In this document: piece by piece, positions 44,014 to 51,792 of the stretch
How the letters are laid out: each line of letters starts with the position of its first letter
How positions within the stretch are numbered: position 1 is the first letter of the stretch
DNA from: an uncultured Caryophanales bacterium
GTDB taxonomy: Bacteria; Bacillota_I; Bacilli_A; RFN20; CAG-826
Direction of reading: 5' to 3'
DNA length: 51,792 bases
Assembly: GCA_905197045.1 (NCBI GenBank)
Contig: CAJJXG010000008.1
Location: forward strand, 1-51,792
The notes under the pieces: model-generated
Told to the model about the DNA's origin: nothing
Seen by the model: the letters and a program-made list of their open reading frames with translations, nothing else
The model's database searches: none
Made by a program: the position numbers and the translations under genes

Positions 44014-45108
44014 TTAAGCTTTAATTTGATAATTAGCTGGATCTAATTTTTCTCCACTAAAATCTTTTATTTCGCCTTTTTTAAATTCGGTTACACTGGT
44101 TTGAAGTTTGAAATTAACGTTTCCGCCCATTCCTTGAAATGATTCAGTTTCGGCTTTTACTACAACACCATTTTCAATAGTTAAAGTGTCATATCGTTGA
44201 AGTTGAAAATCTGGTGAATCTTTTTCTCCAACATAGAAATTAGTCATTAACATCAGAATTCCATTATCAATAAAACTATTTTTATTAAAATTAGTTTCTA
44301 ATATACCTTCAGGATTGCTTTCAATATATGGGGCTAAGGTAGACATAAAATAATTATAGTAATAATAATGACCAAAGCCGACTCCAAAAACATAATCTTT
44401 AGCTCTTTCATCATAATGAGCATACATTACCGAATCACTAGTATCATCTTCTTCATAATCAGTTATATTATAAAATACATCCTGATTAGAATAAGTCGAA
44501 ATACCTCTTTGAACTACTCCATGAAGAGCGTTTTCTGGCATATCATCAAAATATTGGGTGAATTTATCTTCATAAAAGTCATTATATTTAGTGATTGTCC
44601 CTTCTTGGACTGAATAAATATCAAGAGCTGAATAGTTATCTTGTTGTTTAATTTGATAAGTTTGCTCATTAATTCCTTCATCATAAGCTAATAAATTAGG
44701 AATAATCTCTTCTAAACCCTCCAAAGTTGAAATGTTATCAGTAATAATTGGAGTTTCAACTTTATTTGCTTTAGTAGTGATAACAACATCTTCACTTGGC
44801 ATTATAAATGTATAAAGATTATCACTTGTTAGGTCTAATTCTGTTGAATTTACTGCTACGCTTTTAAGTTCATAGTTTTCTAGAACTATAACCTTAAAAT
44901 CAATTTTACTTTTCTCGTTATATAAACCATCCTCATTAGCAGTTGTTAAAATTTCTATATTGCTTCCTAATCCAAAACTTGTAGTAATCTTAAAAGAGTT
45001 AACTACATCAGGTACATCATCTTCAATAGGTGGTGTTTTTTCTCCACATCCTGCAAGCAAAAATAGAAAAGAGGCAAGAATTGCAGGGATTTTAAATTTA
45101 TTCAGCAT
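44014..45108 (-). CDS. lipoprotein related to the 767-aa neighbour
   Basis: 364 aa. Lipobox LLAGC (Cys near 21). Residues ~38-115 hold one copy of a beta repeat with GLGSNIEI ... YTFIMPSEDVVITT, the same pattern that occurs twice in the lipoprotein gene at 49074. Residues ~125-364 match the style of that protein's middle region (TLEGLEEIIPNL). It is last in the cluster, 3 bases after the previous gene. It is surface-anchored, with unknown function. Confidence 0.75.
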   Translation of the reverse strand: MLNKFKIPAILASFLFLLAGCGEKTPPIEDDVPDVVNSFKITTSFGLGSNIEILTTANEDGLYNEKSKIDFKVIVLENYELKSVAVNSTELDLTSDNLYTFIMPSEDVVITTKANKVETPIITDNISTLEGLEEIIPNLLAYDEGINEQTYQIKQQDNYSALDIYSVQEGTITKYNDFYEDKFTQYFDDMPENALHGVVQRGISTYSNQDVFYNITDYEEDDTSDSVMYAHYDERAKDYVFGVGFGHYYYYNYFMSTLAPYIESNPEGILETNFNKNSFIDNGILMLMTNFYVGEKDSPDFQLQRYDTLTIENGVVVKAETESFQGMGGNVNFKLQTSVTEFKKGEIKDFSGEKLDPANYQIKA

Positions 45109-45111
45109 GTT

Positions 45112-47037
45112 TTACTCCACAATATAGAAGTTATGAACGGTGTCAACATCATTTACTCTTAATGTAAGTTTTTCACCATCAAATCTAATTTCTCCACCAT
45201 TATAATCTCCGCTTGCACTTTCATAATCTCCGCCATTTCTCGTAATACTACTGATTGTAAAATCCTCTTCATTAATTGAGAAGCTATAAGTGCTTGTTCC
45301 AAGTGAATCAGCTTTGTTTGTAATATCTCCAAAATATTCAAGTGAAAATGTGTTTATGCTTGTGAAAGTTAAAATAGCGCCTGTACCTTTATCGTAGAGG
45401 CTTTCCCACTTAAAGGTTGAATGTTCGAGTTTAGCGAAGAGCTCATCAACAGTTAATCTCTTTTTAATGATATAAGTAACTTCATAAAAAATACTTTCAT
45501 CACCAGTATAAGTAAATTTAATTGTGACTTTCCCACCAGCTTCTCGAGCATTAACTTTTAACTCAAAATCATAATAAGAAACGCTTGTACTTCTATCAGT
45601 TAATTCGATCAAATCTTTACCTTCAGTAATTTCATATTTGATATCGCTTTTTAAAGAATCACTAGGAATACCGCCAACTCTAATTCCAGTATAGGTTGTA
45701 TCAGTATAAATGAAACGTGCATCATTACCGTTTTCATCTTCTCCGTATTCTACGCCACTTGTAGCATCACTATAACTAATGCTTTCAATAGCAATATAGT
45801 CAACAACTGTAACATCTTTAACAAGTTGAATACCATTTACAGTTTCAAAAGTAATAGTTGCTCTACCTGGACCAACCGTGAAGACGTTTTCACTATTAAT
45901 CTCAATAACATTTTCATTTGATGTAGCAATAGGAGTTAATTTAAGATCAATTGCTTTTTCTGGTTTATATGAAGTTGCTTCAAACCAAACATAGCGATTT
46001 AAAGGTAATTCTTTAAGATTATCTAAAAGTACTTTTTTACCAAGCGAGTTATTGTAATATCCTCCAACTTCGCTAACTTCGCTTAAATAATAATCGCTTG
46101 GATTAAGTAAAGTTGAACTACTACTAGAAGCTTTTCTTGTATCGTATTTAATCTCGTAGTTATTAGTAGTTGTTTCTTTATAGACTTCTTCACCTCTTTC
46201 TTGAGTGTAATAAAGGATTGTTTCAGCACTTGTTAAACGCTTTTCACTATCTAAAGTAAAAGAGAATTCATAACCATTTGTAATAGTATCTCCTTCTTCT
46301 TCATAGTTATAGCTAAAAATATCAAAAACATATGAAGTGTAATTTGGAGAACTTCCATCTTTAAAAGTGTGTTCTTCAACTTTAATGTCCGGAAGGCTTG
46401 CGATTGCTAAATCAGTATTATTAACTAAATTTCCAGCAATAAAATTATAGATATATAAACTTACTTGATAAGTTAATTGACCAGGTGCACTACCTTCTAA
46501 AAGATAATCTTCTCCTTCAACTAAATCAGGATCTTCAGTTTCAAGAATTGGCATGCGGTAAGTAGAATCTGACCAGTTTTCTCTTTTTGTTCCATCCTTA
46601 TAATCGGTAACTCTTTCGATGTATTTTTCGCCGCCTTCTGTTTCTTCAATTCCTAAATAGCGAACATAACTATCTTCATAAGTTGTTCCATCTTCATAGC
46701 TTATCTTTTGTGAACCGGTTTCAGAAGTGCGTTCGTCATTATAAATTTCCATCTTCCCTTCGCTAGTTGTAATTGTGGAATCATCACTATTAGTAACTTC
46801 TTTAAAACTTACTTCACTAGAATTTAAAACTTCTTTACGATACAAAGAATCAGTTGAATCAGCTAATAAATTTAAAGCATCTTCTAAAGACACTTCTGAT
46901 TTTGTTACAACTTCATTTTGTTCGTTATTATTGTTATTCTCTCCTCCAGGATTATCATTATTATTTCCAGGATTTGAGCAAGCAGTCATTACAAATGTAA
47001 GACTTAAAAGAAATGGGGTTAATATTTTTTTCTTCAT
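45112..47037 (-). CDS. large surface lipoprotein of a local paralogous family
   Basis: 641 aa. Lipobox VMTAC (Cys near 20), then an Asn/Gly/Glu linker. The middle part contains LNPSDYYLSEV and a bacterial Ig-like (BIG2-type) segment ending PGRATITFETVNGIQLVKDV. A further beta region follows, then a ~110-aa beta-rich C-terminal domain starting after LTVDELFAKLEHSTFKWES. The same order occurs in the next two upstream genes, so these are paralogues. The function is unknown; adhesion or substrate capture is a guess. Confidence 0.75.
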   Translation of the reverse strand: MKKKILTPFLLSLTFVMTACSNPGNNNDNPGGENNNNNEQNEVVTKSEVSLEDALNLLADSTDSLYRKEVLNSSEVSFKEVTNSDDSTITTSEGKMEIYNDERTSETGSQKISYEDGTTYEDSYVRYLGIEETEGGEKYIERVTDYKDGTKRENWSDSTYRMPILETEDPDLVEGEDYLLEGSAPGQLTYQVSLYIYNFIAGNLVNNTDLAIASLPDIKVEEHTFKDGSSPNYTSYVFDIFSYNYEEEGDTITNGYEFSFTLDSEKRLTSAETILYYTQERGEEVYKETTTNNYEIKYDTRKASSSSSTLLNPSDYYLSEVSEVGGYYNNSLGKKVLLDNLKELPLNRYVWFEATSYKPEKAIDLKLTPIATSNENVIEINSENVFTVGPGRATITFETVNGIQLVKDVTVVDYIAIESISYSDATSGVEYGEDENGNDARFIYTDTTYTGIRVGGIPSDSLKSDIKYEITEGKDLIELTDRSTSVSYYDFELKVNAREAGGKVTIKFTYTGDESIFYEVTYIIKKRLTVDELFAKLEHSTFKWESLYDKGTGAILTFTSINTFSLEYFGDITNKADSLGTSTYSFSINEEDFTISSITRNGGDYESASGDYNGGEIRFDGEKLTLRVNDVDTVHNFYIVE

Positions 47038-47051
47038 AAATAATTCCTCTA

Positions 47052-48995
47052 TTATTTTCTATAAGCATCAAATTCTAAGGTAAAGCCAAAGTAATTTGGA
47101 TCACTCATTTTAAAAGATATATTTAATGTTTTTCCATCACGATAGAAGTAGGCTTCATTATCATCATATTGTAAACTTTGGTTGCCAACATTAAAGCTTA
47201 TAGGTGAAAATGAAAATTCCATACGATCTTTTCTTCCGTTATATCCTTCGCCTGTATCTGGATTTGTGTGTTCATAAGTTAATTTGTATGGTTTATTAAC
47301 TTCTAAGGTAAAAGCAGTATCATCTTTAAGAATCGTTAAAATCGCATTACTTTCATCAACAAATTCAATTTTTACAGCCTCTTTTATAGTAGAACCATTC
47401 GATCCTTCTAAATCTCCATACCATTCTCCTAATAGATTAGTTTTCATAGTTTCATCATCTAAAGGATCAATAACTTCAAAAGTAATTGAATTTAATAACT
47501 TATCGTCTTTTTTGCGATAAAACTCTAAAGTAGCTGTCCCAGCTTTTAAATAAGTTAAGTCGATACAATCTGTTCCTTCTAAAACTTCAATAATTTCACT
47601 AGTTTCAACAATATCTTCATTCTTATTTACAAAATAATACTCGTCAAGGGTATTTTCAGGCTTGTAATCAAGATATAAAGTGTCTTCTTGACCAACAAAA
47701 TGAAGAGAACTTGTAAATCTAGGAGTAATAGTTTCTAATTCTGGAGCTACAACTGTAACTTCGACTTCTTTTTTAATTCCATATGTTGATTCAACAGTTA
47801 AAGTGGTTTTCCCTTCTCCAATCGCTTTATATTGATCTGCAAAAGGTTTGATTACTTCTTGATTCGACGAAGAAATTATTTTAATTTCGCGATCTATTGA
47901 TTTTTCAGGAAGAACATTACTTGCTTGAACCGTAACATATTCATTATAAGGAAAGGCATTGATATCTTCTGGCTTTGATGTAGACATAATTGTATCAAAG
48001 GAGCAGACTGTTACATCAAAAGAAGTCATGAAATAATCAAGTGGATTAATTGAAGTAAAATCATATTCCACTTTATCTTCATAACTAAGTGTTACCTTAT
48101 CTGAAAGAGAAGCAATTAAAAATGTCTCATCGGTTGGATTATTATCAGCATCAACTAAATAAGAATATTGGCTAAATTCGAAAAAATACCCTGCTAAAGC
48201 TCCATCTTTTAAGAAATTTAAAGTAACTGAGACTTCTTCAATGTAATCTCCATAATCATCACTATAATCTTTTGACAATGAAAAACTAGTTTCAAAGCTT
48301 CCGTCTTTTGTATTAACTGTTGAGGTAACTTTATCGCTACTTCCGTTAACTAAATAACGTCCTTTGACATAATTATCAAAGTATTTATTTAAATCTTTGC
48401 TAACTGAAACATTTGTAGCGTCCATGTAAGTTTGGGCTTTGTTTTCATCAAAGGCTTCTTTGTAACTTTCATCGCGTTCGTTGTCGTTTTTAAAATCAAT
48501 TACATCGTAAAAAACTTTGTCTTTTAATGAGGTTATACCTTGATATTCGTCTTCAATTGTCTCATCTTCAAAATAATCATCTTCAGGATAATCTTTGAAA
48601 GTAGAAGATGTTCCACTAACAACAATCGTATCATTAGAATAGCTTCTTCCTTCTTCTTTTATTGTTTCAGTGTTAAAAGAATATAATGAATTTTCTCCAT
48701 TTACTAATTCTCTTTTATATGAGGAAGCTTCTTTTTCTTTACTTGGAACTTCTTTTGTTAAATAAGAAGTTAATTCACTAATCTTCTCAAAAGGAGTAAT
48801 ATCTGGGTTTATTATTTCTTCCTTATCATCATCAGGATCTTTATTATCATCATTTTCGTTATTGTTATTACCTTCGTTGTTTTCTCCGCTACCACCCTGA
48901 TCTACTGGAGGTTTTGTAACATCTTCGTTTGCTTGCCCACCACAGCTAGACAACAAAAAGCCACTTAAGGCAAGTAGTAAAATTCTTTTTCTCAT
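47052..48995 (-). CDS. large surface lipoprotein of a local paralogous family
   Basis: 647 aa. Lipobox LLSSC (Cys near 18), then a Gly/Asn/Asp-rich spacer of ~40 residues. It has the same domain order as its downstream neighbour: a helical/beta N-region, the NPLDYFMTSF motif, an Ig-like segment (GEGKTTLTVESTYGIKKEV), and a C-terminal beta domain with LLGEWYGDLEGSNGS. That last part is lipocalin-like in pattern. The start ATG follows GAGGAG. Function unknown. Confidence 0.75.
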   Translation of the reverse strand: MRKRILLLALSGFLLSSCGGQANEDVTKPPVDQGGSGENNEGNNNNENDDNKDPDDDKEEIINPDITPFEKISELTSYLTKEVPSKEKEASSYKRELVNGENSLYSFNTETIKEEGRSYSNDTIVVSGTSSTFKDYPEDDYFEDETIEDEYQGITSLKDKVFYDVIDFKNDNERDESYKEAFDENKAQTYMDATNVSVSKDLNKYFDNYVKGRYLVNGSSDKVTSTVNTKDGSFETSFSLSKDYSDDYGDYIEEVSVTLNFLKDGALAGYFFEFSQYSYLVDADNNPTDETFLIASLSDKVTLSYEDKVEYDFTSINPLDYFMTSFDVTVCSFDTIMSTSKPEDINAFPYNEYVTVQASNVLPEKSIDREIKIISSSNQEVIKPFADQYKAIGEGKTTLTVESTYGIKKEVEVTVVAPELETITPRFTSSLHFVGQEDTLYLDYKPENTLDEYYFVNKNEDIVETSEIIEVLEGTDCIDLTYLKAGTATLEFYRKKDDKLLNSITFEVIDPLDDETMKTNLLGEWYGDLEGSNGSTIKEAVKIEFVDESNAILTILKDDTAFTLEVNKPYKLTYEHTNPDTGEGYNGRKDRMEFSFSPISFNVGNQSLQYDDNEAYFYRDGKTLNISFKMSDPNYFGFTLEFDAYRK

Positions 48996-49015
48996 ATATT
49001 CTCCTCAAAATAAAG

Positions 49016-49043
49016 CAATAAGCCTCATTGAAGAGACTTATTG
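49016..49043 (-). terminator. hairpin between two lipoprotein genes
   Basis: CAATAAG / CTTATTG arms with an inner CTC / GAG pair and one mismatch. The T run is weak, so partial termination or message processing is more likely than a full stop. Confidence 0.45.
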
Positions 49044-49073
49044 CTTGTTATTTGTATATTGATTTTAAAATTA

Positions 49074-51377
49074 TTAAGCGTTTAAATCAATTCTTTCGCT
49101 ATATGAAGTTAAAGTATAGTGTTCAATTCTATTATAAAGATCAACAGTAATCTCGACTTCAGATGAGGAAACAACACAGATATCGATTAACTTATAACCA
49201 TTAGATGTCGCTTCTGGATCTGCTGGCTTATATTGAATGAAATATGGATCAGCAAGGGCTGTAAAATTAAATTCAAGAACTTCGCCTTCATACACATCAC
49301 CATAATATTCTTCATCAGCTCTAAATTGTCCGGTACCATCTGCATTAATATTTAAGTAATAGACCATGGAATTATAGTTATCTTCATAGTAGAGCGTATT
49401 TGTTGTTAAGAATGTATGCAGATGATCGCTAGTAGGTTTTTCTCCTGAAATTTTTAAAGTAATTTCTCCTGTTACAGTATTGTCAATTGTTGAGGTAGCA
49501 ACTAATGTACAATCGCCTTCTTTTGTTGCAGTGACCATAAATTCATTGTTTCCTAAAGCTGTGATTGTAGCATCACCTTCTGACCCTTCTTTTACAGAAA
49601 CAGTTGCTGAAGGATCAGCTAATTCTGGTTCACCAAAAACCCTTAATGTAACAGCTCCTCCATTATAAATTTTGCTTCCAGAAAGTTCTAAAGTTAATTC
49701 TTTAACTGTTGGTCTTACTGAAGTGTATGTTACTTCTTTTAATTCGCCTAAACCATTATCAAATACAACAGTAAATTCGCCTTCTTTTTCTAAATTTACC
49801 CTATTAGAAGAGTCAATTGTTGCAATTCCTTCAATATCTGACTTAATTTGTACAGGTTTTGGGTTAAGCAATACAGTATTACTTTCGTTATTACGATAAG
49901 TAAAACTGATTAAACTTCCATTTTCAACAACCGCATTGCTTTCACTTATACTTTGTTCATCATCATAGGTAGCAAAAACTTCATAATCATGAAGAGCATA
50001 ATCGCTTACATCCATTTTAGGTGTTAATGGTTTTCTATATCCTCTAGTAGCTTGAAGATTGAAAGTAAGTTCATAATTTGGAACTGCATCAGGTTTTAAA
50101 GATTCTGTAGAATCATCATAAGCATCACTTTCATATTCTTTTTCAACGTATCGAGCATTCAATAAGGTATTATCCCCATCAAACCTCATACTTAATACAT
50201 GATGCCTGTAATAATCTTCTAAATAATCTAAAGTAATTGAATAATGTTTGCTGTCATCTTCCAACGCTATTGTAGGCACAGTCTTTGAAGAGAATTTGCC
50301 AAGATATTCAATAGCTTTATCTGTAAAACCAGCAATTTGAGATTCTTTACTTGCTTCGCTCTTTTCGATATATCTAGTAGAATCAACATATTCATCAGTA
50401 TCGTCAATAACACCCAAAGTCTTAATCTCTGGTGCATCACTTAAACCATATGTCAATGTGTAATAGTGTGCATCATCATAAAGCCCGCGGACACCATAAA
50501 TATATGTATCTACAGCATCACTATTATTATTAATTAACTTACCTTCATATTCGCTAAGATTATTGCTTCCAATTTTAAAATTATAAGAATATTTTGTCTC
50601 GCCCCATTTAGTGTGGCTTAATGTTGCAGTACCACCATTAATATAAGTTTGTTCTGCTTTTGTAGCAGTTTCTTCTAAGAAAGCCTTTAAAGTTTCAACG
50701 CTAGTAATATTTGAAATAACTGTTTCATCAACATCACTTGGTGTTAATAAACTGCCATCTCCTAAAGCAGTTGTAACAGTTTCAATTTCAACATCCTTGT
50801 TAGGCATTGTAAAAGTATAAAGTCCATCCGTTTCACTTACTACTTTTCCACCAACTTTTACCTCATTAAGTACTGTTAAATCACTATTATCAAGTGTGAC
50901 TGAAAAACTTACTTCAGTACCTGCAGTAAAAGTTTTAACTCCTTCTTCAGCGCTTAAAGTAATCTTTGATCCTAAACCTTCTTTAAGTGTAACTTTATAA
51001 GTCTTATCAATTGGAGTTGGTTCAACTGGTGTTTCAACATCTCCAGCAGTTGTTGTAATTGTTACATCTTCATTTGGCATAGCAACTTCATAAGTTCCAT
51101 CACTTTCTACTGCTAAAGATGTATCACCAAATTTAACTGTTTTGATTTCTTTTGTTGAGTCTTCGGTTGATAATGCAACTGTAAATGTAACAATTTCTCC
51201 GCCACTAAATTCAGTTTTATCTCCAGCAAGACTAATTGTAGTTCCTTCTCCTGCTGCCGTAGTTACCTTATAGGTAGTTGGAGTAGGAGTATCGCTTCCC
51301 CCATCCGAACATGAGGAAATTGAGACTAATCCGCTTAACGCAAAAACGCTTACGAGTAATAATTTTGCTTTTCTCAT
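49074..51377 (-). CDS. large surface lipoprotein with two beta repeats
   Basis: 767 aa. Lipobox ISSC (Cys near 23). Two tandem repeats of ~85 residues at about 36-117 and 126-207 share GxGxxIxL ... VKFGDTSL/VKVGGKVV ... Y(T/E)(F/V)xMPNxDVxI, like InlB-B/MucBP-style surface repeats. A middle domain (~215-430), an Ig-like part (FTVVFDNGLGELKEVTYTSV), another at ~590-660, and a C-terminal beta domain (~665-767) follow. The last parts resemble those of the two downstream genes. GAAGGAG precedes the ATG. It heads the cluster. Confidence 0.75.
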   Translation of the reverse strand: MRKAKLLLVSVFALSGLVSISSCSDGGSDTPTPTTYKVTTAAGEGTTISLAGDKTEFSGGEIVTFTVALSTEDSTKEIKTVKFGDTSLAVESDGTYEVAMPNEDVTITTTAGDVETPVEPTPIDKTYKVTLKEGLGSKITLSAEEGVKTFTAGTEVSFSVTLDNSDLTVLNEVKVGGKVVSETDGLYTFTMPNKDVEIETVTTALGDGSLLTPSDVDETVISNITSVETLKAFLEETATKAEQTYINGGTATLSHTKWGETKYSYNFKIGSNNLSEYEGKLINNNSDAVDTYIYGVRGLYDDAHYYTLTYGLSDAPEIKTLGVIDDTDEYVDSTRYIEKSEASKESQIAGFTDKAIEYLGKFSSKTVPTIALEDDSKHYSITLDYLEDYYRHHVLSMRFDGDNTLLNARYVEKEYESDAYDDSTESLKPDAVPNYELTFNLQATRGYRKPLTPKMDVSDYALHDYEVFATYDDEQSISESNAVVENGSLISFTYRNNESNTVLLNPKPVQIKSDIEGIATIDSSNRVNLEKEGEFTVVFDNGLGELKEVTYTSVRPTVKELTLELSGSKIYNGGAVTLRVFGEPELADPSATVSVKEGSEGDATITALGNNEFMVTATKEGDCTLVATSTIDNTVTGEITLKISGEKPTSDHLHTFLTTNTLYYEDNYNSMVYYLNINADGTGQFRADEEYYGDVYEGEVLEFNFTALADPYFIQYKPADPEATSNGYKLIDICVVSSSEVEITVDLYNRIEHYTLTSYSERIDLNA

Positions 51378-51692
51378 ACATTCTCCTTCTATTGTCGTAA
51401 TTTTACTTACGAATAATTCCGACTTTTTTATTTTCTCACTTGCTTAATAATATCTCTTTATATTAACGAGCCGTCTTAATACGAAATTAATATTATTATA
51501 GCTTAATTTTTCTAAAAATACGAAAATAGTTAAGATTTGCAAGCTTTTTTGCCTTATTAGATGGTTTTCGGTAATTCATCAGTAGATAACAAGTATTTTT
51601 AAACGTAACCATATTTAACCTAAAACATTACTTAAAAAATACTTTACAGCAGATTTTCAATTTCATTTATAACATCTTCTACTCTTAATTAG
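51378..51692. other. upstream region of the lipoprotein cluster
   Basis: No gene is seen. A TATAAT at 51500-51495 on the minus strand could start a message with a ~110-base leader; its -35 is poor. Within the leader, CGTAA/TTACG arms (near 51399-51414) can pair. Confidence 0.4.
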
Positions 51693-51721
51693 ATTGTAAA
51701 GTAAATGTAAATATTACATTT
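51693..51721. promoter_or_regulatory. second Pho-like operator
   Basis: ATTGTAAAG, T, AAATGTAAAT, ATTACA follow one another and match the pstS operator at 15897-15922 at nearly every base. On the minus strand it reads as two TTTACA repeats with 11- to 12-base period. It is over 300 bases from the lipoprotein gene start, so it may instead serve a divergent gene beyond the right edge. Confidence 0.5.
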
Positions 51722-51792
51722 AAAAATAATCTAAAGGTGTGGTTATTCATCTAAGTTGTCACTATTTTTACACAAAGTTATTCATTTAATTT

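Noticed and set aside
46775..47083. 102-aa plus-strand frame opposite a lipoprotein gene
   Set aside because: Antisense to the signal peptide and start of the lipoprotein; no supporting signal.
1..51792. CRISPR array
   Set aside because: The only tandem repeats (124-192 and the TTA run) have no spacers, and no cas-like gene was seen.
1..51792. Mycoplasma-type code with TGA as tryptophan
   Set aside because: All recognised genes are complete in the standard code and use TGG for conserved tryptophans.

Overview
The window is low-GC DNA read with the standard genetic code. It carries a Gram-positive-style gene set: lipobox lipoproteins, a PerR-type regulator, Pst with PhoPR, YesMN-type two-component genes, class II GalT, and a perfect CcpA-type cre site. 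No oxygen-respiration genes are seen, and rubrerythrin and a mini-rubredoxin are present. This fits a fermentative, probably gut-associated, uncultured member of Bacilli / Erysipelotrichia / RF39-like Firmicutes. The taxonomic call is an inference. Almost every gene is on the minus strand.

Layout. (1) 1-5170 is an accessory patch: the end of an IS3-type element, 23-bp tandem repeats, a 48-aa XRE-type HTH protein, a RhuM/Fic protein, a one-chain nuclease-methyltransferase, and decayed gene remnants. (2) 5171-8450 holds tRNA-Leu(UAG), a HEPN-CBS protein, a frameshifted PlsC-like acyltransferase, and rplM-rpsI with a strong promoter. (3) 8597-15933 is one phosphate operon, pstS-pstC-pstA-pstB-phoU-phoP-phoR, behind a palindromic TTTACA-repeat operator. 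(4) 15977-20403 has galU, then perR, mini-rubredoxin and rubrerythrin, then tex. (5) 20497-31292 is a galactose block: a response regulator, sensor kinase and MglB-like sensor lipoprotein, two small plus-strand genes, a small membrane protein, and mglBAC behind a cre site. (6) 31771-37831 has hpt and a tightly overlapped operon galM-galT-galK followed by three membrane-protein genes. (7) 38571-42641 has an acyl-ACP thioesterase, psuG, psuK and guaA. (8) 42849-51377 is a lipoprotein region with one gene on plus and four related genes on minus.

How it works together: galactose is sensed outside the cell by the lipoprotein-kinase-regulator trio, imported by MglBAC, and processed by GalM, GalK and GalT (the Leloir pathway). 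GalU supplies UDP-glucose. Phosphate uptake and its sensor system form one operon.

Main discovery: two substrate-binding lipoproteins in this window, PstS and MglB, are circular permutations of their families. In each, the half that normally comes second is placed first behind an intact signal peptide and lipobox, and the normally first half follows. In MglB every expected galactose contact and the calcium loop are kept. The sensor-type MglB homologue 9 kb away has the normal order and serves as an internal control. Other notable points: a ~210-residue charged N-terminal extension on MglC, a ~140-residue extracellular insertion in PstA, an operator-like motif shared by pstS and the right end of the window, and several apparently leaderless genes.
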